Shown in pieces: positions 13,862-15,582 of a stretch of 15,582 nucleotides of DNA (its first letter is position 1; every line of letters starts with the position of its first letter). The DNA is from Chloroflexota bacterium (GTDB lineage Bacteria > Chloroflexota > Limnocylindria > Limnocylindrales > CSP1-4), in contig JAOUEG010000017.1 of the NCBI GenBank assembly GCA_029858845.1, forward strand, positions 1-15,582. The letters run 5' to 3'. A program made the translations under genes and the position numbers. The notes below the pieces were generated by a model. That model did no database searches. It was not told the origin of the DNA and was given only the letters and a program-made list of their open reading frames with translations.

Positions 13862-15352
13862 ATGACCATCGAATCGCGCACCGCCACCGGCCCGACCGCG
13901 ACCCCAGCCGCCTTGCGGATGGTCATCGGAGGCGAGTCCGTGGACGCCGCGGATGGCCAGACCTTCGACGTCGTCAACCCGGCCGACGGGCTGGTCATCG
14001 CCACGGCCCCGCTGGGAGGACGGGCGGACGTCGATCGCGCCGTCGCGGCCGCGCGTGCGGCATTCGAGGACCGGAGGGGGTGGTCGAGCTGGGCCGCCGG
14101 CAAGCGTGGCCGGACCCTGGCGAAGTTCGCCGCGCTCATCAAGGCGCACACGGAGGAGCTGGCGAGCCTGGAGAGTCGCAATGTCGGCAAGCCGATCAGC
14201 GGCGCCCGCGGCGAGGTGACCGGTGCGTCGCTGGTGTTCGACTACTACGCCGGCGCCGCGAACAAGATCTACGGGCAGACGATCCCCGTCTCCAAGCCCG
14301 GCCTGGATCTGACCCTGCGTGAACCGATCGGCGTGGTCGGCCTGATCGTTCCGTGGAACTTCCCGATCCTGATGGCTTCGTGGAAGGTCGCCCCGGCCCT
14401 TGCCGCCGGCAACACCGCGGTCCTCAAGCCCGCCTCGTACTCGCCGATGACCGCGATCCGGCTCGGGGAGCTGGCACTGGAGGCAGGGATCCCGGCCGGC
14501 GTCCTCAACATCGTCACCGGCCCGGGCGGAACGGCCGGAGCGTCGATCGCCGCCCACGAGGGCGTCGGGAAGGTCGCGTTCACCGGGGAGACGACGACCG
14601 GGCAGGAGATCATGCGGCTGGCGGCCGGCAACATCAAGAAGATCTCCCTCGAGCTCGGCGGCAAGAGCCCCAACATCGTCTTCGCCGATGCAGACCTCGA
14701 GAAGTTCGCCAGCGAGTCGCCGTACAGCGTCTTCGACAACTGCGGACAGGACTGCTGCGCGCGCAGCCGGATCCTCGTCGAGCGCAGCGTCCACGAGCAG
14801 GTCGTGGAGCTGTTCGCCGACGCCACCCGCAGGGTCAAGGTCGGGGACCCGTCCGATGAAGCGACCGAGGTCGGGACCCTGGTCAGCTTCAAGCAGCGGG
14901 ACCGCGTCAGGGACTACATCGAGATCGGGCTCGGCGAGGGTGCCAACCTCGTCGTCGGCGGCGACGCGCCAACCGACCCCGACCTTGCCGACGGGGCGTA
15001 CCTGATGCCGGCCGTGTTCGACGGCGTGGCGAACGACATGCGCATCGCGCGCGAGGAGATCTTCGGGCCGGTCGTGAGCATCATCCCCTTCGACACGGAG
15101 GACGAGGCCCTGCGGCTCGCCAACGACACGCCCTACGGCCTGTCCGGCTCGATCTGGAGCCGCGACATCGGCAAGGCGCTGCGAGCCGCCAAGGCGCTCC
15201 AGTCGGGTGTCATCAGCGTCAACTCGAACAGCTCGGTCCATACCGAGGCGCCGTTCGGCGGCTACAAGATGTCCGGCATCGGGCGCGAGCTCGGGATGAA
15301 CGCGCTCGATCTCTACACGGAGACCAAGAACGTCTACATCGACCTCAGCTGA
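13862..15352 (+). CDS. NAD(P)+-dependent aldehyde dehydrogenase
   Basis: The protein has 496 aa, a full-length ALDH. Active-site residues are all present: N166 in PWNFP, E264 in LELGGKSP (general base), C298 in GQDCCARSR (nucleophile) and E399/F401 in REEIFGPV; FTGETTTG (240-247) is the cofactor-binding turn. It oxidises an aldehyde to a carboxylate in the cytoplasm. The sequence resembles the betaine-aldehyde and gamma-glutamyl-aminobutyraldehyde (PuuC-like) branch, which fits the GS-like ligase and permease 12 kb upstream, but the substrate cannot be fixed from sequence. The start at ATG 13862 has GAGGT at 13850-13854 with a 7-base spacer; a longer frame to 13757 has no support. C294, C298 and C299 lie close together around the active site, in NCGQDCCA where NxGQxC is usual. 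Confidence 0.93.
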   Translation: MTIESRTATGPTATPAALRMVIGGESVDAADGQTFDVVNPADGLVIATAPLGGRADVDRAVAAARAAFEDRRGWSSWAAGKRGRTLAKFAALIKAHTEELASLESRNVGKPISGARGEVTGASLVFDYYAGAANKIYGQTIPVSKPGLDLTLREPIGVVGLIVPWNFPILMASWKVAPALAAGNTAVLKPASYSPMTAIRLGELALEAGIPAGVLNIVTGPGGTAGASIAAHEGVGKVAFTGETTTGQEIMRLAAGNIKKISLELGGKSPNIVFADADLEKFASESPYSVFDNCGQDCCARSRILVERSVHEQVVELFADATRRVKVGDPSDEATEVGTLVSFKQRDRVRDYIEIGLGEGANLVVGGDAPTDPDLADGAYLMPAVFDGVANDMRIAREEIFGPVVSIIPFDTEDEALRLANDTPYGLSGSIWSRDIGKALRAAKALQSGVISVNSNSSVHTEAPFGGYKMSGIGRELGMNALDLYTETKNVYIDLS

Positions 15353-15398
15353 GGCGCGCTTCGGCGGTCCGGTCGGTGGGCCGGGGCGTGGCGGCCGC

Positions 15399-15582
15399 GT
15401 GTCCCGGCTGCTGGTCGGGGCCTGGGTGGCGGGGCTCGCGGCCGTGATCGGAGTGGCGGTCCTCGGGAGCGACGCGACACCCGCTCCCGAGCGGGTCGTG
15501 CGCAGCGAACCCATGCCGGAGACGACGGCAGCCGACGGCCCGGCGACAGACCGGGATCACGGCCCACGAGCCCTCCCGGGGG
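15399..15582 (+). CDS. N-terminus of a signal-anchored or exported hypothetical protein (runs off the window)
   Basis: From GTG 15399 the frame stays open to the end of the window (61 codons). The first residues, SRLLVGAWVAGLAAVIGVAV, form a hydrophobic helix with an Arg in front, like a signal peptide or membrane anchor. They are followed by a hydrophilic stretch rich in Pro, Glu, Arg and Asp, as in low-complexity linkers of exported proteins. No domain can be named. There is no strong ribosome binding site before the GTG, and the gene starts 46 bases after the aldehyde dehydrogenase stop. The call rests on the hydrophobic start and the lack of any other gene here; it may be a chance frame in GC-rich DNA. 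Confidence 0.4.
   Translation, partial: MSRLLVGAWVAGLAAVIGVAVLGSDATPAPERVVRSEPMPETTAADGPATDRDHGPRALPG

Noticed and set aside
13823..15514. 563-codon minus-strand open frame across the aldehyde dehydrogenase
   Set aside because: The plus strand encodes a full ALDH with every catalytic residue; the antisense product has no recognisable fold.

Overview
The window is very GC-rich and densely coded, with third codon positions dominated by G/C, frequent GTG starts, and open frames running through most genes on both strands. The gene repertoire is a GAF-rich soluble hybrid kinase, a receiver-linked class III cyclase, a polyphosphate glucokinase of the type known from Actinobacteria and Chloroflexota, a septum-formation-like membrane protein and a glutamine-synthetase-like ligase beside an APC permease. 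This suggests a high-GC, probably free-living bacterium of the Chloroflexota (for example the Limnocylindria side) or, less likely, the Actinomycetota. That assignment is inference from style and content; there is no rRNA or other marker here. No tRNA, rRNA, CRISPR array, insertion sequence or phage gene was seen.

Layout. (1) Positions 1-1888: the 3' end of an APC-type amino-acid/amine permease and a glutamine-synthetase-family ligase, separated by a strong GC hairpin. (2) Positions 2033-7766: a tightly coupled operon for a multistep phosphorelay. It encodes a 1421-aa soluble kinase (five GAF domains, histidine kinase core, two receivers), a receiver-class III nucleotide cyclase and a free Hpt protein. 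The genes overlap by ATGA and GTGA, so the relay kinase, REC, Hpt, REC-cyclase can be read directly from gene order. (3) Positions 7825-8397: a single-pass membrane protein with a Cys-rich septum-formation-like outer domain. (4) Positions 8404-10831, minus strand: an ankyrin-repeat protein followed by a membrane GGDEF-EAL protein that keeps both sets of catalytic residues. The 97-base gap before the GGDEF-EAL gene can form two mutually exclusive hairpins. (5) Positions 10960-12686: an SDR oxidoreductase and a ROK polyphosphate-type glucokinase. (6) Positions 12726-13814, minus strand: a two-TM potassium channel with an RCK domain, divergent from (7) an aldehyde dehydrogenase at 13862-15352. 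The window ends in the N-terminus of a signal-anchored protein.

How the genes may work together. Two themes stand out. One is second-messenger signalling: a cyclase controlled by a complete phosphorelay lies next to a dual-domain c-di-GMP enzyme. The other is amine/polyamine-style catabolism: permease, gamma-glutamyl ligase-like GS, SDR and ALDH form a set seen together in actinobacterial gamma-glutamylation pathways, here split by the signalling block. The most unusual points are the altered catalytic residues of the cyclase, the overlapping hairpins upstream of the GGDEF-EAL gene, and the non-canonical potassium-channel filter.
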